This document shows positions 61,901 to 64,000 of a stretch of 64,000 nt of DNA, piece after piece. Where the stretch lies: contig CM060947.1 of NCBI GenBank assembly GCA_030765055.1, forward strand, positions 105,624,064 to 105,688,063, in the 5' to 3' direction. Numbering within the stretch: the stretch's first letter is position 1; every line of letters begins with the position of its first letter. The stretch is from Mantis religiosa (taxonomy: Eukaryota > Arthropoda > Insecta > Mantodea > Mantidae). The notes under the pieces were generated by a model. The model had not been told where the DNA came from. It saw nothing but the letters and a program-made list of their open reading frames with translations, and did no database searches. Made by a program: the position numbers and the translations under genes.

Positions 61901-62989
61901 TACAATCATCTGCCACCAAGAACATTAACCTTCTCAGTCGTTAAAATAAACTATTGGTTCACTTATTGCTAATGCTAACAGTCCTCTCTTGCTACAAAGT
62001 AAGTCCTGATAAGGAACTTGATTATAGCCTAAATAGGTACCTAAACGGATTTTCCACTACTTTGCTATATATAAATTCCCAGTATTTGATAAATTAAAGA
62101 AACCAATATAACATAATGATTCGTATCGCTGTAAAAGAATTGTTTGTTTCTCTTTAAGTTCGGTCTTTTTACTTAACAGGCTTCTCTGTTACGTGACGGC
62201 CATCTTTGTTATTGCTAGGAGTGAAACGCAACCTGCTTTTGTTTTCTCCACGCATTGTCTGGGGAGTAGAGCAACTAATCGGCTTTTGTTCCTGCACGCA
62301 TTCTCTGTGCAGTACAACAAATATTTTCCTTTTTAATGCCATCTCAGCGAAGTCTTTAAGTACTTTTGTTCTTAGCAATTTATGATTTCAAATAAGGCGT
62401 TTTATAGGCCATGTGCGTCACAGAGAACAGAGATAATTCTTTCAGCGTTCATGGTAAAAGAATTATTAAAATCTATTGAGTGGTTCTAGAGTATAATTAC
62501 CTACCTAACCACCCACCTACAGTAATTCTCACTTTATAATGATATACATTTTAGAAAATTACCCTGATATTTTATCAGCTTTTCCACATAAAATGTTAAA
62601 TTGTAATAATTAAAAAACATCACCAGGTATTGAGCTGATCGTGTTTCCTGGTTCTCTGTCAAGATCCAGAGGTTCGCTCTGGTCCGCCTTAACACTAAAA
62701 GGACCGGCGAGTATGGTCTACCGAGAAAGACCAACCCGTCATTTTGAAGGGTGCAGTTTTAGTTCCCCTTTTTAAAATGATAAACAAATTTGAATACATA
62801 TAAGTTTATTTAATATTATTTATACAGTTTACCAGTACATAATTTTACTGTTTCCTGAAGAATTACATGGTAAAATGAACATTTTAAGCCTAAAAATTAA
62901 TCCAAATATATGCAATAACCAAATGTAAAATGGACAACTTCCCTTTGCAAACACACGTGATTCAACATAAAATTTTGAATACCACAGTA
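61901..62989. other. No feature seen
   Basis: AT-rich sequence with short unrecognised frames. Confidence 0.5.
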
Positions 62990-62999
62990 TATAGTAGAA

Positions 63000-64000
63000 A
63001 AAACACTTATAAACCTGATTTCGCCCATTGCAAGTCACCTGCAACAACGTAGCACATAACACGCGTGGATTCAGCGTTGCCTAAACGTGGTCCACAAACA
63101 TACTTGATGCTAAGTTGTAGGCATATGAACTGACGTCTGCTTACTTTTTCACCTGTTACTTCCTTATAGAGTACCCATGCATTTATAGCTGCCAAGGCCA
63201 ACACATTGAAAAAACATGCATAGGCTACCTTTTGCATCCATATTTCACTGGTTACATTCGAGCCACTTGATCGACGAGGTCAACGTCGTACTTGGTGTTA
63301 TTGTAGTACGTCACTGATTCTGGTAGCTTTTTAGGATATTGTTTATTTATAGTAACTGTGTCTTGCATTGAACTCAAAAGAAGCACATTTTTGTTCTTTT
63401 CCCCCTGATGGCATGTCAGAGTTATGTCACCTGACTTATAAAGTACAGCTATGTGCAAAGATGCTGCAGCAGATTTTGCTGATTGCGGGATTTCCCTTTT
63501 ACATTTCTTTACTGTGGCCATAACCTGTACTTTTACGCTTCAAACTTTCTGCAAGGCATTTGGTTGCGTAAAAGAAGAACACCTGTGAGGCGCTGCTCGT
63601 CTTTGCCCAGGTGAGGAAAACCATTCACCAGGTACTTTGAAGTTGCATTAACTGCAAGCCAAAGCTTTATTCCAAATTTGTCAGGTTTATTGCTCATATA
63701 TTGAATGAAAGAGGATCTAACCTTGCAAGGAAACAATTGCTCATGCACAGTGATATTTTCACTTGGAATGTAACACTGCAAGGAATTGGCAATAAAAGGA
63801 TTCCAGGCAGGAGTAGCAGCTGCAAAGCGATCTGTACTTAGTCTTTGAGAATGTGTGTTCTTGTCATTAAATCGCATAAACCACAAAATTTCAGCGAATT
63901 TGTTTCTGCTCATTTTGTTCCTGAAAGATGTTGGTCCCCAGGTATTCGACCATAAAACTTTAGCGGAAAGTTTTAGGCTCCAGCACCTTATAAATTCACA
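63000..64000 (-). pseudogene. piggyBac-type transposase remnant, cut by the window edge
   Basis: Minus strand, entering from the right edge: LWSNTWGPTSFRNKMSRNKF and LWFMRFNDKNTHSQRL (N-terminal part), ITVHEQLFPCKVRSSFIQYM (first catalytic Asp of DEQL is His, codon CAT), KPDKFGIKLWLAVNATSKYL and GFPHLGKDEQR. Then a stop near 63535 and a missing segment that should hold the second Asp (DNFFTS context). The frame resumes at REIPQSAKS, with SGDITLTCHQGEKNKNVLLL and YYNNTKYDVDLVDQVARM (third Asp kept), and the C-terminal CFFNVLALAAINAWVLYKEV follows after another stop. Inactive. The N terminus and 5' TIR lie outside the window. Confidence 0.88.

Overview
The window reads as a repeat-dense, AT-rich stretch of an arthropod (insect) nuclear genome. 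I see no convincing host protein-coding gene, rRNA gene, functional tRNA gene or CRISPR array. Almost everything recognisable is a mobile element or its remains: one long non-LTR retrotransposon of the L1/Tx1 type, fragments of RTE-, Jockey- and I/Jockey-type LINEs, six mariner copies, one internally deleted hAT element, one piggyBac remnant running off the right edge, a probable solo LTR, and at least six families of tRNA-headed SINEs. The SINE bodies and the very long TTA/AAT arrays remind me of Blattodea (cockroach/termite) genomes, Periplaneta in particular. That is an impression from memory and not proven here.

Layout. 1-9.5 kb: old dispersed repeats, SINEs (families E, C, A), a promoter-like repeat near 6.0 kb, a 12-unit 67-bp tandem array at 7.39-8.20 kb and a fold-back SINE-C pair at 8.6-8.9 kb. 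9.5-14.9 kb: the L1/Tx1-type element, with a gag-like CCHC ORF1 split over two overlapping frames and an intact 1107-residue endonuclease/reverse transcriptase ORF2. 15-26.8 kb: a SINE-A with perfect target-site duplication (TSD), an RTE-like RT fragment ending in a TGA-repeat tail, a 0.84-kb TTA array and a likely solo LTR. 26.8-33.3 kb: two mariners (one hit by a SINE), a 5'-truncated Jockey fragment, SINE-B and a decayed RNase H fragment. 33.7-46.4 kb: SINE-F, a mariner carrying two nested SINE-A copies, further SINEs and a 0.88-kb TTA array. 47.6-54.5 kb: internally deleted hAT, a near full-length but dead mariner, a GC-rich tandem dimer, SINE-B and SINE-D. 55.1-64 kb: a 0.92-kb AAT array abutting a truncated SINE-A, two more mariners (one split by a 542-bp fold-back SINE composite), SINE-B, a further SINE, and the piggyBac fossil.

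How the parts relate. The SINEs have no protein and must borrow a LINE's machinery. The L1/Tx1-type ORF2 and the RTE/Jockey remains are the only reverse transcriptases seen here, and nothing shows which one served which SINE. Several insertions have clean 8-14 bp TSDs and sit inside older DNA transposons, which gives a relative age order: mariner first, SINE later. All DNA transposase genes here are broken. Only the L1/Tx1-type ORF2 keeps an open frame with every catalytic motif I checked.
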